Part shown: piece by piece, positions 10,480 to 19,535 of the stretch
How the letters are laid out: every line of letters begins with the position of its first letter
How positions within the stretch are numbered: position 1 is the first letter of the stretch
Source: Litorimonas sp965205225
GTDB lineage: Bacteria > Pseudomonadota > Alphaproteobacteria > Caulobacterales > Maricaulaceae
Direction of reading: 5' to 3'
DNA: 64,000 nucleotides
NCBI GenBank assembly: GCA_965205225.1
Contig: CBDBFZ010000002.1
Span: 992,001-1,056,000, forward strand
Position numbers and translations under genes: made by a program
Notes under the pieces: generated by a model
The model's database searches: none
Told to the model about the DNA's origin: nothing
What the model saw: only the letters and a program-made list of their open reading frames with translations

Positions 10480-11365
10480 GGCGAGGTCACTCCTGTTCTG
10501 GCATCAACCTTTGCCCTGGATGCCGGGAGCGCAGTCGGAACTTCCCCGCATTTACGAATTTGGGCTTCTGGCGGATATTGTCGTCGGCACAACTTTTACA
10601 TCCCTCTATGTGTGGCGGGCCACGACTGAGAGCCGAACTATGAGTACCACTCTATCCGAGATCGAACAAATGTTAGCGCAGGAACAAAACTGTCCGCGTT
10701 CGGATTATTGGCAGCGGCCGCTACGCATAAACTCGGCACACCCTTCGCAACAATCACCGTGAACGCTAAGAAAATCACACGCGAACTACCTCCCGGGCCT
10801 TTAGCTGACGATGCGGAATTAATTCTAAGTCAGACGCAACGATGTCGATCCATATTGGAGCAGTTGGCCCTGCGCGGCGACACGCCCGATCTGATCTATG
10901 AAACACTGAGCCTCAAAGACCTGACCGAAGAAACCTCGGAAGGGTTTATCGACCGCGACAAGGATCTGATCGTCGAGAGTTTCCATAGTGATGACATGCT
11001 GCCCCTGACAATACGCGAAGACCGGAGCTTCTCTATGTGTTAAAGAATGTTACCGAAAATGCGGTCGATTTCGCCAAATCACGGGTCCGACTGACGGGCC
11101 ATGTCATTAATGGTGAAATCATTGTGACGGTTGATGACGACGGTTCGGGATTTGAGCCTCTCATCCGGATGTGTCTCGGCCAGCCCTAAGAGACATCCCG
11201 CACCAAGGGCGGCAGCGCCGACGGGCTCGGACTTGGTGTGTTTATTGCATCGACCCTGGTTGACCGAACCTATGGATCCGTTTTCTACGAACGCTCCTCA
11301 CTCGTCGGCGCGCGGGTACGGAGCGTCTGGCTAGTACTCTGGCTAGTACACAGGTTGGAAGCCTG
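10480..11365 (+). pseudogene. regB: Sensor histidine kinase RegB/ActS/PrrB, truncated and frameshifted
   Basis: Pieces in successive frames rebuild the C-terminal two thirds of a RegB kinase. First comes the conserved quinone-site loop (LPWMPGAQSELPRIYEFGLL), then the membrane-exit helix. The H-box follows at about 10725 as AAAATHKLGTPFATI, where RegB normally has HELGTP, so the residue after the histidine is Lys. Then come an N-box (NVTENAVDFA) near 11045 and glycine boxes (DDDGSGF, DGLGLGVFIA). One base appears to be missing before the H-box at about 10689, with further shifts near 11035 and a stop near 11188. All upstream membrane helices are gone, replaced by IS remnants. RegB is the redox sensor partner of RegA, which lies intact just downstream, so the pair has lost its cognate kinase here. 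Confidence 0.8.
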
Positions 11366-11488
11366 ATGGTGATAACTCAGCGGTCAGGCTCATATTTAAT
11401 TGGAAGGCTGATGAACTGTGCTTTTTTACAGCGCAACCAAGCCATTGCGGAGTGTCATTCGTATCTATCCTTAAGAAGAGGATATGAC

Positions 11489-12034
11489 ATGAGCGAATAT
11501 ACGCTGCCCGAGGATCACACGCTGATGATCCTGGACGATGATGCGCCGTTGCGGATCCGGCTAGGTCGGGCTCTGGAGCAACGCGGCTTTGACGTGCGCA
11601 CCTGCGAAACCGTTTTCGAGGCCAAACGCGAAGTCCGCGACAACCCGCCCGCCTTCGCCGTGCTCGACATGCGGTTGCAGGATGGTAACGGCCTCGACGT
11701 GATCAACCAGCTTCACGAAGCACGTCCCGACAGCAAGATGGTCATGCTGACCGGATATGGGAATCTCGCGACAGCGGTTTCCGCTGTGAAGCACGGCGCC
11801 GTCGATTACCTCACTAAGCCCGCCGATGCTGACGATGTCTGCAAGGCGCTGTTGGCGGAGCGCGGAGAAACGCCGGAACCGCCGGAAAATCCAATGAGCG
11901 CAGACCGCGTGCGATGGGAGCATATCCAGCGCGTCTATGAGCTCTGCGGCAAGAACGTTTCTGAAACCGCGCGTCGTCTTAACATGCACCGCCGGACTTT
12001 GCAGCGGATTCTGGCGAAGCGGGCGCCGCGCTGA
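11489..12034 (+). CDS. regA: Redox response regulator RegA/ActR/PrrA
   Basis: A 181-residue two-domain regulator. The receiver domain has the acidic pair LDDD, the phosphoacceptor Asp in FAVLDMRLQDGNG, the conserved Thr in MLTGYG and Lys in YLTKPAD. The C-terminus is a Fis-type helix-turn-helix (VRWEHIQRVYELCGKNVSETARRLNMHRRTLQRIL), the nearly invariant DNA-binding end of the RegA family. The ATG at 11489 is preceded by GAAGAGGA at a good distance; in-frame extensions upstream do not resemble the family. RegA controls photosynthesis, respiration and carbon or nitrogen genes in response to redox in other alphaproteobacteria. Here its usual kinase regB is a wreck immediately upstream, so it must act unphosphorylated or be served by another kinase. 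Confidence 0.9.
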   Translation: MSEYTLPEDHTLMILDDDAPLRIRLGRALEQRGFDVRTCETVFEAKREVRDNPPAFAVLDMRLQDGNGLDVINQLHEARPDSKMVMLTGYGNLATAVSAVKHGAVDYLTKPADADDVCKALLAERGETPEPPENPMSADRVRWEHIQRVYELCGKNVSETARRLNMHRRTLQRILAKRAPR

Positions 12035-12055
12035 CCCTGCCTGTTCGCTGAAACA

Positions 12056-12095
12056 ATGAGGCCCCGGTCGCGGATAACGACCGGGCCTTTTGTCT
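12056..12095 (+). terminator. Rho-independent terminator after regA
   Basis: A GC-rich inverted repeat (GGCCCCGGTCG ... CGACCGGGCC, one imperfect position) is followed by CTTTTG, starting 22 bases after the regA stop. It lies between convergent genes and could also serve the minus-strand fasciclin gene. Confidence 0.7.
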
Positions 12096-12110
12096 GGGCT
12101 GGTATCAGTC

Positions 12111-12671
12111 TTACTTCGGCAGTAGGACCGATGTCACGACATGCACAACACCATTGGACGTCTGAACGTCCGCCATGGCGACCATGCCTTTGCCGCCATT
12201 CTCATCCTTCACATAGACTTTGCCGTCTTTGACAAAGACTTTGAGCGCCGCGCCCGACAACGTGGTCAGCTTGGCCTTGCCGTCATTGGCTTTGGCCAGC
12301 GCGATGATTGAGGCGGCGTCGTAGGATCCGGCAACAACGTGACTGGTCAGGACATTGGACAAAGCCGCCTTGTTTTCGGGCTTGAGCAGCGTGTCCACTG
12401 TGCCATCTGGCAGCGCAGCAAACGCATCATTGGTCGGAGCGAAGACTGTGAATGGGCCGTCGGCAGAGAGCGCTCCGGCCAGATTAGCGGCCTGGACCGC
12501 AGCGACTAGCGTTGAGAGTCTGTCAACAGAGACAGCGGTCTCAACAATGTTTGCTGATGGGGCAGTGCTGACTTCAGTTTTCATTTTGCTCTTGTGATTA
12601 TGCGCCATGGCCGGGGTGGCAATCGTGGCGGTTGCGAGCAGGATGGCGGCAAGGAGGGGCTTAAAAGTCAT
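12111..12671 (-). CDS. Secreted fasciclin (FAS1) domain protein
   Basis: 186 residues: an N-terminal signal peptide (MTFKPLLAAILLATATIATPAMA), then one FAS1 domain. The two FAS1 signatures are clear: FTVFAPTNDAFAALP in the first half, and the hydrophobic end ADVQTSNGVVHVVTSVLLPK. The start at 12671 is chosen because it gives the signal peptide and has GAGAGAT upstream; the open frame continues further but without family similarity. FAS1 proteins mediate adhesion or matrix contacts; the partner here is unknown. It is convergent with regA and divergent from the acyltransferase. Confidence 0.88.
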   Translation of the reverse strand: MTFKPLLAAILLATATIATPAMAHNHKSKMKTEVSTAPSANIVETAVSVDRLSTLVAAVQAANLAGALSADGPFTVFAPTNDAFAALPDGTVDTLLKPENKAALSNVLTSHVVAGSYDAASIIALAKANDGKAKLTTLSGAALKVFVKDGKVYVKDENGGKGMVAMADVQTSNGVVHVVTSVLLPK

Positions 12672-12890
12672 ATCATATCTCTCAATTCTTATGTGTCGGT
12701 CCGCGAATGCGAACTTGCAATTACTACGCTGACCGCGCCGCGCTGGACGTGGATCTGACGCGAGCGTGAAAAGCGTAACGCAACCGTCATCTTGCGGAAA
12801 TGTGAGGCCGAATGTCGCAGGTCCGCTCAGCTGCAGCGCGAATGCCGCTCCGCACTGGACCCGCCGCGCCGCCTCTGACATGGCGGCAAT
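12672..12890. other. Divergent intergenic region between fasciclin and acyltransferase genes
   Basis: About 220 bases separating two divergent genes. It must hold both promoters, but I could not identify convincing -35/-10 pairs or operators. Confidence 0.5.
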
Positions 12891-13967
12891 ATGGCCATCG
12901 CCACACCATCCCGTCTGGATCACATTCAGGCCCTGCGCGGTTTGGCCGCCATGCTGGTTCTCCTGTCCCATCTCGCTCTGATCGAGGGGCGGACGGCAGC
13001 GAACCCGGTTCTGCCGCAAGGCCTCGACTGGGGGATGATGGGCGTGGACCTGTTCTTCGTCATCAGCGGCTTCATCATGGTATATGTGACGCGCGACTGG
13101 CAGTCAGGCAGCGCGCGCCGCGTCCCGGAATTTCTGTTTGCCCGTGCGACACGGATCTACCCGCTCTACTGGATCGTCACGGCGGCACTGTTTGCCGTCT
13201 GGCTGATCCGGCCGGATTGGGTCTTTTCCAGCTCTCCCAATGAGCCGACCGTGATCAACACGCTCTTCCTCACGCCCGGCTGGGCGTACCCGCTGCTCGA
13301 AGTCGGTTGGACACTAGTTTACGAAATGATGTTCTACGTCCTCTTTGCTCTTCTGTTATTCCTCCCGCGAAGGCTCCGACCGCTTGGCCTGCTCGTTTGG
13401 ACGGTGATTGCACTGGCGGGCAATCTTATGGATTGGCAGAGCCTGATCCCGCCTGTTTCCGTCACCTCCACCGCGATTGCGTTTCACCTGTTCAGCCCGC
13501 TCGTCTTCGAATTCCTCGCGGGCACCGCGGTCGGCTGGCTCTATCTGACACGGACGGGCGACAGAGCCGTGTCTCTGGCCTTCATCATCCTCGGCCTGAT
13601 CGGAATGGGCCTGTGGCTACTCTCAGGCGTTCCGTTCGAGGATGGCTGGCCGCGCGTCCTGCGCCTGACCCTGCCCGCCGGCGCGCTCGTGCTCGGCGCG
13701 GCGTGGCTCTCCAGCACATCCGTCACAGCCCCGCGCGTTGCGGTCACGCTCGGCGACTGGAGCTACTCGCTCTACCTAACCCATCTGCTCAGCCTCGTTG
13801 CCGTCTCCAAGCTCTGGTGCATGGCAGAGCTGCAGGACCTGCCCGCACCGCTGCTCATCATCGTCCTGCTGACCGTGTCCCTGATCGTCGCGGGACTGAC
13901 CTACCGTTTCATCGAAAAACCGCTGATCAGTCGTGCCCGATCCGACCGCAAGACAGTGTTCTGCTAG
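12891..13967 (+). CDS. Membrane acyltransferase, acyltransferase 3 family
   Basis: 358 residues with about ten hydrophobic segments. The N-terminus has the family hallmark LDHIQALRGLAAMLVLLSHL, with the His proposed to be catalytic, followed by GVDLFFVISGFIM and RATRIYPLYW. The C-terminus has LGDWSYSLYLTHLL and YRFIEKPL, both typical. These inner-membrane enzymes move acyl groups to sugars, lipids or peptidoglycan; the substrate cannot be told from sequence. It stands alone on the plus strand. The ATG at 12891 sits directly before the conserved region, and the family usually begins here. Confidence 0.88.
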   Translation: MAIATPSRLDHIQALRGLAAMLVLLSHLALIEGRTAANPVLPQGLDWGMMGVDLFFVISGFIMVYVTRDWQSGSARRVPEFLFARATRIYPLYWIVTAALFAVWLIRPDWVFSSSPNEPTVINTLFLTPGWAYPLLEVGWTLVYEMMFYVLFALLLFLPRRLRPLGLLVWTVIALAGNLMDWQSLIPPVSVTSTAIAFHLFSPLVFEFLAGTAVGWLYLTRTGDRAVSLAFIILGLIGMGLWLLSGVPFEDGWPRVLRLTLPAGALVLGAAWLSSTSVTAPRVAVTLGDWSYSLYLTHLLSLVAVSKLWCMAELQDLPAPLLIIVLLTVSLIVAGLTYRFIEKPLISRARSDRKTVFC

Positions 13968-13981
13968 TCCCCCAAAGACTC

Positions 13982-14195
13982 AGGGAAACGAAATCACCAT
14001 TCCCTCTTCTCCGATGTCGACCTTGGCATCCCCGAGAAACAATCGTTCGGCCAGCCGATTCGGCGCGGCTGGAACGATATTTGTCAGCACGGTGAGTTTC
14101 GCACCGATCCACTCACCCAGCCCGTCAATATGGTCGGAATGAAGATGGGTCAGAAAGACCCGTTTGATCGCCCCGCCCGGAAAGCCGAGTTCGGG
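13982..14195 (-). pseudogene. Remnant of an MBL-fold hydrolase
   Basis: Read on the minus strand, an open stretch encodes VFLTHLHSDHIDGLGEW, the HxHxDH metal-binding motif of metallo-beta-lactamase-fold enzymes, and then jumps to a C-terminus ending EEGMVISFP before a stop at 13982. The part normally between these is missing and the N-terminus is replaced by an IS3 fragment, so this is a degraded gene. Confidence 0.6.
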
Positions 14196-14308
14196 CTAAT
14201 ACCCAGCCGATCAAATATTGATTTAACTGAATGACCCTGCTTTGAAACCTGCGCCGCAGCTTCGCGCTTGAACTCTTCCGTGTAACATATACCTCCGCTC
14301 ATAATGTA
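14195..14308 (-). mobile_element. IS3-family OrfA fragment
   Basis: About 38 codons from an ATG at 14308: a YTEEFKREAAAQVSKQGHSV stretch followed by RLGIS, the N-terminal helix-turn-helix start of IS3-type OrfA proteins. It runs straight into the MBL remnant; nothing else of the element is left here. Confidence 0.6.
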
Positions 14309-14364
14309 ATCTAATTACTTCCATTGTTACGAAGAAAGGTGTCTATAAAGTTAGGGGCACATCA

Positions 14365-16197
14365 CTAAGATTTTTCTATTGAATGGGGTATTTTGGCGCG
14401 ACGAAGTGCGAACTGCCGTTTGGTTCTTGGAATGAGCTCTCCAGGTGTTGTATAAATTGAAGTCACGATAGGAACAGAAAGGAATCGTCCAGTCTTGGAG
14501 TAGCGTTTCCAAAGCTCCCAATCCTCGTGTAGATCTAAGGATGGTTCGAACCCACCCATTTCTTCGAACAGTTTCCGTTCAAATAGAACTGATTGGATCG
14601 GTATGAAATTGGCATCCTCAAACGCCTCCTCTGAGACTTCAAAGCCTATGCCTACAGGCCCGACGAGACGGCGAGTCCTTCGAAAGAATGACTTTGTGAC
14701 CGTTATAGCCTCCCAAGCCAGACTGTAAGCAGCAACTGCGTCAGGTGTAGCCTCAAGAGCAGCGACGAGATGCGCGACATGGTCCGGGAAGATCAGGTCG
14801 TCTTGATCGTACCACATGAGATACTGGCCTTGAGCAGTTTGTGCGCCAGCGTTTCCAGTGGTCGATCTACCGACTTTTTTCAAACCTATATATCTTAATC
14901 TGTCGGAGTCATGCGCAAACGATTCAACTAAATTTCGAGTTTGGCTGATGGCGTGCGAGTCATCCTCGACGACGATGTGTTCGATGGATGGATAAGTCTG
15001 TTGCCGGACACATGAAAGATTATCGCTCAAATGTGTGTAGATACCGTGTGTGCGTGTTATTATGCTAACTAGTGGACTGGTTTCTGTCCAATATTCTTCG
15101 ATAGGTACAGTCGATCCCGTACGGCGGCGACTGAAGTAAACGCCGTCAAACTCGAAAGCATGACCACGCTTAGATCGGGGTGCAAATTTTTTTTTGAGTG
15201 CATTATACTCCCTCTGGGCTTCAATTACAGCACTTCTCTCTGCTTCGTTATTGCTATGAGACAACATGCGGGCAAACATAGCGCGGCCCTGCCAACGTGC
15301 TACCCATCCTCCGTATCGCCTACGTAAAAGGCGGTCGGCAAGCAAGATGCGATAATTCTGCTCCGGTCGAATCATTGTTGTGTCGTGATGCACAGTAGCA
15401 TCTGCTAGGATGCGCAATCGCCATCCTTCTGACCTTAGCCTATAAGAAAGTTCAACATCTTGCCCGTAAAGAAATAATGATGGATCGTAACCATCTACTT
15501 GCCTGAATGCTTCCGTTCGCATTAATACTGCGGCATGGCTGTTCCAGCCGGTCTCCCAACTGACTGGATCATAGTATTTTGGATGCGGGAGAGGGGTTTG
15601 TACCAACTCCCATGCGGCTACATCGCTCCGATCTCCCAAGGCTCGCTGGACGGCTATCTTCAGGCTTTTGGATTCCGGTCGCGCATCAGGGTTTAACAAT
15701 AAAAGGAAATCGCCACTTGCTTGGGCTACAGCAGCATTTTGACCTGCTCCATATCCTATATTCGCATTGTGTCTCAACTTCTTTTTCCCCCTCCAAGAAT
15801 CAAGAGAGGGGATATATGATTCCAAAACTTGGTCTGTAGCATCAGTAGATGCATTGTCGACTAGAATTAGCTCAAGCTTATCTACAGGATAGTCAATATC
15901 TACAAGCGCATGGAAAAGGCCTTTGAGAAATGGCTCCGAATTATAGATGACAATGCATATGCTAATGAGAGGCCATGACTGCGGCAGTACTGGCCTTGGA
16001 AGTTGCATCTCTGACCGACGTTTTTCCAAATCTGCAATAAATTTTCCACTTACCGGGCTTTTAAACAGCTGATGTGATATCTGGTTCGCAGACTCAATAT
16101 ATCGATTGGTTGAGTGATAACCTCTCCAGTACACCTTAGTCAGGAATGGGTATAGCGAGGTTAAGGCAGAGCGAAATGCCTGAAGAAGAATCTTCAT
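14365..16197 (-). CDS. Two-domain family 2 glycosyltransferase
   Basis: 611 residues with two GT2 (GT-A) domains. Domain 1 (about residues 80-330) has ISICIVIYNS, the VDNASTD nucleotide-binding site, a NPDA metal site and LYGQDVELSYRLR, resembling rhamnosyltransferase-type enzymes. Domain 2 (about 370-590) has VSIITRTHG, VVEDDS, WYDQDD and DLHEDWELWKRY. It probably adds sugars to a surface polysaccharide or lipopolysaccharide; donor and acceptor are unknown. The start is placed at 16197 because earlier in-frame codons lie at or beyond the junction with the IS1595-family element 31 bases upstream. Base composition is visibly more AT-rich than its neighbours, suggesting transfer. No other polysaccharide genes are nearby. 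Confidence 0.85.
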   Translation of the reverse strand: MKILLQAFRSALTSLYPFLTKVYWRGYHSTNRYIESANQISHQLFKSPVSGKFIADLEKRRSEMQLPRPVLPQSWPLISICIVIYNSEPFLKGLFHALVDIDYPVDKLELILVDNASTDATDQVLESYIPSLDSWRGKKKLRHNANIGYGAGQNAAVAQASGDFLLLLNPDARPESKSLKIAVQRALGDRSDVAAWELVQTPLPHPKYYDPVSWETGWNSHAAVLMRTEAFRQVDGYDPSLFLYGQDVELSYRLRSEGWRLRILADATVHHDTTMIRPEQNYRILLADRLLRRRYGGWVARWQGRAMFARMLSHSNNEAERSAVIEAQREYNALKKKFAPRSKRGHAFEFDGVYFSRRRTGSTVPIEEYWTETSPLVSIITRTHGIYTHLSDNLSCVRQQTYPSIEHIVVEDDSHAISQTRNLVESFAHDSDRLRYIGLKKVGRSTTGNAGAQTAQGQYLMWYDQDDLIFPDHVAHLVAALEATPDAVAAYSLAWEAITVTKSFFRRTRRLVGPVGIGFEVSEEAFEDANFIPIQSVLFERKLFEEMGGFEPSLDLHEDWELWKRYSKTGRFLSVPIVTSIYTTPGELIPRTKRQFALRRAKIPHSIEKS

Positions 16198-16228
16198 TGG
16201 GATAACACCTCTAGTTCTAATAACGTTT

Positions 16229-16962
16229 GGGTCTTGCCTAGTTGATTGGCTCCGCATAGTGATCTAAGTCACTGTATGCAATGAAAAATCGTTACTCAAA
16301 AGGACCGCATCTGTCCGAAGCGCAAAATTCGGAAGGTCGTTCGCTGCTTCGCCGCTGATCTGACAGCCCTGCAAACAGCCCAACTGACAGGGCTTAACCG
16401 CAACACCATCAATCGGATCTACCGCGCTCTTCGCGAACGCATCCATTGGGCCTGCGAGGCGGACAAACCCTTCTTCGGTGTGGGCGAGGTTGATGAAAGC
16501 TATTTCGGCGCAACCCGCGTCAAGGGCAAACGCGGGCGCGGGGCCTATGGCAAGACCACCCTGTTTGGCATCTACGAACGGGCCGGGCGGGTCTATACCG
16601 AGATTGTTCCAGACTGCTCCAGAACCACCCTACAGGGGATTATCCGGGGTAGGGTTGACCCGTCTTCCATCATCAATTCCGATGGCTGGCGCGGCTATAA
16701 CGGACTGGCCGATATAGGCTATGGTCATTATCGGGTAGATCATTCCAGGGACGAGTTCGCCCAGGGCCCGACCCACATCAACGGCATCGAAGGCTTCTGG
16801 GGGCTGGCCAAGGTGCGTCTAGCGAAGTTTAAGGGCGTTCCAAAACACACCTTTCATCTACACCTGAAGGAAACGGAATGGAGATATAATCACAGGCTTG
16901 AAGACAAGTACAAAACCCTGTTACGATACTTCAGAGAAAATCCAATCAACTAGGCATGACCC
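16229..16962 (+). mobile_element. IS1595-family (IS1016-type) insertion sequence
   Basis: A 734-bp element with 21-bp near-perfect inverted ends (GGGTCTTGCCTAGTTGATTGG, right end differing at one base). It is bounded by a perfect 8-bp target duplication TAACGTTT at 16221-16228 and 16963-16970, as is typical of the IS1595 family. It lies between the glycosyltransferase start and its former upstream region. Confidence 0.92.
16279..16953 (+). pseudogene. IS1595-family DDE transposase, one-base frameshift near the N-terminus
   Basis: The N-terminus starts at ATG 16279 (MKNRYSKGPHLSEAQ). One extra base near 16317 then shifts the frame, and the protein continues as KIRKVVRCFAADL and on to FGVGEVDESYFG, ending at 16953. 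The DDE_Tnp_IS1595 core is otherwise complete: VDESYFGATRVKGKRGRG, SDGWRGY, NGIEGFWGLAKVRLAKF and HTFHLHLKETEWR. The last 150 residues could still be made from an internal start, but the N-terminal helix-turn-helix would be missing. The identical target duplication means the insertion is recent. Confidence 0.8.
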
Positions 16963-16970
16963 TAACGTTT

Positions 16971-17243
16971 TTTTATTATTACCCAAATCGCGCCTCTCCG
17001 AGTTGATTTCAATGCATGTCATTTCAGGTTGATGCTGCTATTCTTGTTGTGAAATAAGATCATAATTTCGTAGGGAGCTGTCCCAGATAACATAAAAATC
17101 ATGGTATCTGGGAAAACCTTAGTTTTATATTACCGGTTATTCGGTAACGCAAAGTTAAATCACTCTGAATCATTTTTCTCACCAGGAGGCAAGGTAAATA
17201 TAAAACGCGACCAGAAGGGCACCTCAAACAATTTCGCACCCTA
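16971..17243. other. AT-rich non-coding stretch between IS elements
   Basis: About 270 bases between the IS1595-family element and IS-alpha copy A. It was presumably the region upstream of the glycosyltransferase before the insertion. I see no gene, RNA or clear promoter in it. Confidence 0.5.
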
Positions 17244-18104
17244 GGCCGTAGAGAAGAATTAATTATTTGAGCCAGATTTTGATAGCTGCGATATAGACGA
17301 AGCCCATATAGTTTTGGATATGCTTGTCATATCGCGTAGCCACACGCCGGAACTGTTTGAGATAGCCAAAGAAACGCTCGACAATATTACGTTCCTTATA
17401 CAAAGCCATATCAGTTTGCCTTGGCTTGCGCGCATTTTTTCGGGACGGAATAACGGGCATAGCCCCGCTCTCATTCACCGCGTCTATAACGCACCGGCCA
17501 TCATAGCCCTTATCCGCCAAGACATGATCCGCCTTAAACCCTGCCAATAAGGCGGCGGCTTGCGTCATTTCGCTACAATGCCCGCCCGTTGCTATCAGGC
17601 GCAGAGCTAAACCCAATGCATCTGTCAGCCCATGTATTTTTGTCGTCAAGCCGCCCTTGGAACGTCCCCCCTGGAACGCCCCAATGCGTGGGCATCAGGC
17701 CCCCTTTTTTATGCCGCGCCCCGGCCGCTTGGGCATGCGCCCGCACAATTGTGGCATCCATCATCAGCCACTCTTGATCAGCGTGGGTGCGCAAGGCCTT
17801 AAAGACATCTTCTAAAACCCCGGCCTCAACCCAGAGATAATAACGCCGTTTGACACTGTCAAAACGCCCGAACCGTTCGGGTAAATCGCGCCAACGCCCG
17901 CCCGAACGGGCCATCCACAACAAAGCATCAATGAAAAGCCTGTTATTGGCGTTGCGACCCGGTTTCCCTGTGCTCCCATAAGGCAAATAAGGCTTTAAAC
18001 GGCTCCATTGTTCATCCGTAAGTTCCTGATAACCAGACATATGTGCGCTCCTGACAAAATGAAGGAACATTATAGAAAATAAAAGTTAACTCTTCACTAC
18101 AGCC
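17244..18104 (-). mobile_element. IS427-group insertion sequence IS-alpha, copy A
   Basis: An 861-bp element with ends GGC(C/T)GTAG(A/T)GAAGA, flanked by TA on both sides within CTAG. orfA starts at ATG 18040 (MSGYQELTDEQW, with AGGAG before it) and orfB ends at 17263 (AAIKIWLK). Compared with copy E it has a 14-bp insertion (GTTCCAGGGGGGAC) near 17665 that puts the downstream half out of phase with the normal frameshift product, so the copy is probably inactive. DDE-type parts are MMDATIVRAH and ADKGYDGRCV, followed by the NIVERFFGYLKQFRRVATRYDK end. Confidence 0.9.
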
Positions 18105-18122
18105 TAGACTTTATCCCCGACA

Positions 18123-18377
18123 GGCCGACTTGCGAGAGGGTCGGAGGAACCTCGTTTATGTCATTAACGAGGTCTGTCCGTTGGCCAGATCGCCATTGGC
18201 CTGAGCCTTATTCACCGCGCGGGCGAGGTCGCACAGCGCCTGATGTTCCAGCGTCAGCGCTTCGGCCATTGTAGTGAACAGGTTCGGAATAAGGCCGAGC
18301 GATCCTTGTGCCTCTTTCAGGGTTGCTTGCGGGGCTTAGGGGGCAGTCTCGACAGTATGGAGTGTGAAGTCAGTCAT
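18123..18377 (-). pseudogene. Carboxymuconolactone decarboxylase/AhpD-type pseudogene
   Basis: From ATG 18377 the minus strand reads MTDFTLHTVETAP, an in-frame TAG, then LKEAQGSLGLIPNLFTTMAE, which matches the N-terminus of AhpD-like carboxymuconolactone decarboxylase proteins. The central part with the catalytic CxxC is missing; a short C-terminal-like piece (DLARAVNKAQANGDLANG) follows before the frame ends. Both an internal stop and a deletion make it a pseudogene. Confidence 0.6.
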
Positions 18378-18584
18378 GGTGTCTTTTTTCATCTGGGCCT
18401 GATTGACCCTGAGTTTGACCCTGAGTTGGGTTGATGTTTGATTTTAGACTTTATCGGGCCGGTATTTTCAATCACATTGGATCACGTTCGCTCGCGGGCG
18501 CGTGAGTATCGGTCTTCCGATGACAAAGTGCTTGGTGTGGACGCTTAGCTCGTGCCCGGTTAGTTGAAGGTTGAGGAGATCACC
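18378..18584. promoter_or_regulatory. Intergenic region upstream of the crotonase
   Basis: About 200 bases between the divergent AhpD-type pseudogene and the crotonase gene. Promoters for both must have lain here. A short direct repeat CCTGAGTTTGACCCTGAGTT stands near 18408. No clear -35/-10 elements were found. Confidence 0.35.
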
Positions 18585-19418
18585 ATGTCAGACATTGTCC
18601 TGTCGTCCCGAGATTCAGACGTCGGGTCCGTTGCTGTCGTCACGTTAAACTGTCCTGAGGCGATAAACAGATTCAACGTGGCCCTGTTTCAGCGGATGCT
18701 GAAAATCGTCGATGATCTCGAACGCGACGATGGTGTGCGTGCGATTGTTCTGACGGGTCAGGGGCGGGCCTTCTGCGCCGGAGCCGATATTTCCGATGGC
18801 TTTGGCTCGGCAGGCCTCGATTTTGAAGCCGAACGTGTGGACGGCGTCCCGCGCGATACGGGCGGCGTGCTCAATCTCGTTATTGCCCAGCTCGACACGC
18901 CGGTCATTGCCGCGATCAACGGTTCTGCCGTTGGTGTCGGGCTGACAATGACCCTGCCGTGCGACATTAGGATCGCGGCTCGAAAAGCTAAATATGCCTT
19001 TCCCTTTGTGCGCCGTGGGATCGTGTTTGACGGCGCGGCAAGTTTTTATCTACCCAAACTGGTCGGTTTCTCCAAAGCGGCGCAATGGTCACTGACCGGT
19101 TCTTTCATCAATCCTGAGGATGCGCTGAACGCCGGACTGTTTTCTGAACTTCATGATAATACAGATGTGCTGCCGCGAGCCTTGGAACTGGCGCGAGACA
19201 TAGCGGTCAACTGTTCTCCCGAAGCCGTGTCACAGAATAAGCGTCTGCTGCGTGCAACAATGCTGGGACACGGGGCTCTGTCGACTGAGCCGTTCGCGGC
19301 GCATATGGAAGAAAGCGAATTGCTGGAAAAAATGTTTATCACCCCGGATTGCGAAGAGGGCGTCCGGGCGTTTCTGGAAAAGCGCACCCCCAATTTTGCG
19401 GATCGTGATACGGAATAG
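18585..19418 (+). CDS. Enoyl-CoA hydratase/isomerase family (crotonase) protein
   Basis: 277 residues of the crotonase fold. The oxyanion-hole elements are present: GRAFCAGADISDGFG near residue 60 and AINGSAVGVGLTMTLPCDIRIAA near 115. The segment RGIVFDGAASFYLPKLVG stands where many family members carry a catalytic Glu after Pro; here that residue is Asp, so the exact reaction is uncertain (hydratase, isomerase or another acyl-CoA reaction). The ATG at 18585 is chosen because GAGGAG lies seven bases before it; an in-frame start at 18564 has no such site. It sits between two inverted IS-alpha copies and has no beta-oxidation neighbour, so it may have been moved or isolated by them. Confidence 0.88.
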   Translation: MSDIVLSSRDSDVGSVAVVTLNCPEAINRFNVALFQRMLKIVDDLERDDGVRAIVLTGQGRAFCAGADISDGFGSAGLDFEAERVDGVPRDTGGVLNLVIAQLDTPVIAAINGSAVGVGLTMTLPCDIRIAARKAKYAFPFVRRGIVFDGAASFYLPKLVGFSKAAQWSLTGSFINPEDALNAGLFSELHDNTDVLPRALELARDIAVNCSPEAVSQNKRLLRATMLGHGALSTEPFAAHMEESELLEKMFITPDCEEGVRAFLEKRTPNFADRDTE

Positions 19419-19535
19419 GAACCAGCCCGACCAAGCCGACGTTTGATTCTTATGCCACCACAGATCTGAGAGTTTTATGACCTTTAACCACTGCACCGTT
19501 CTTCCATCCCTGTCTGCGCTGCTACTGACAGCCTA

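Noticed and set aside
12111..13019. 302-residue version of the fasciclin protein
   Set aside because: The extra N-terminus lies upstream of a proper signal peptide and ribosome site and has no family similarity.
13307..14095. 262-codon plus-strand frame
   Set aside because: Out-of-frame shadow of the acyltransferase with Arg/Pro-rich composition typical of GC-rich antisense or shifted reading.
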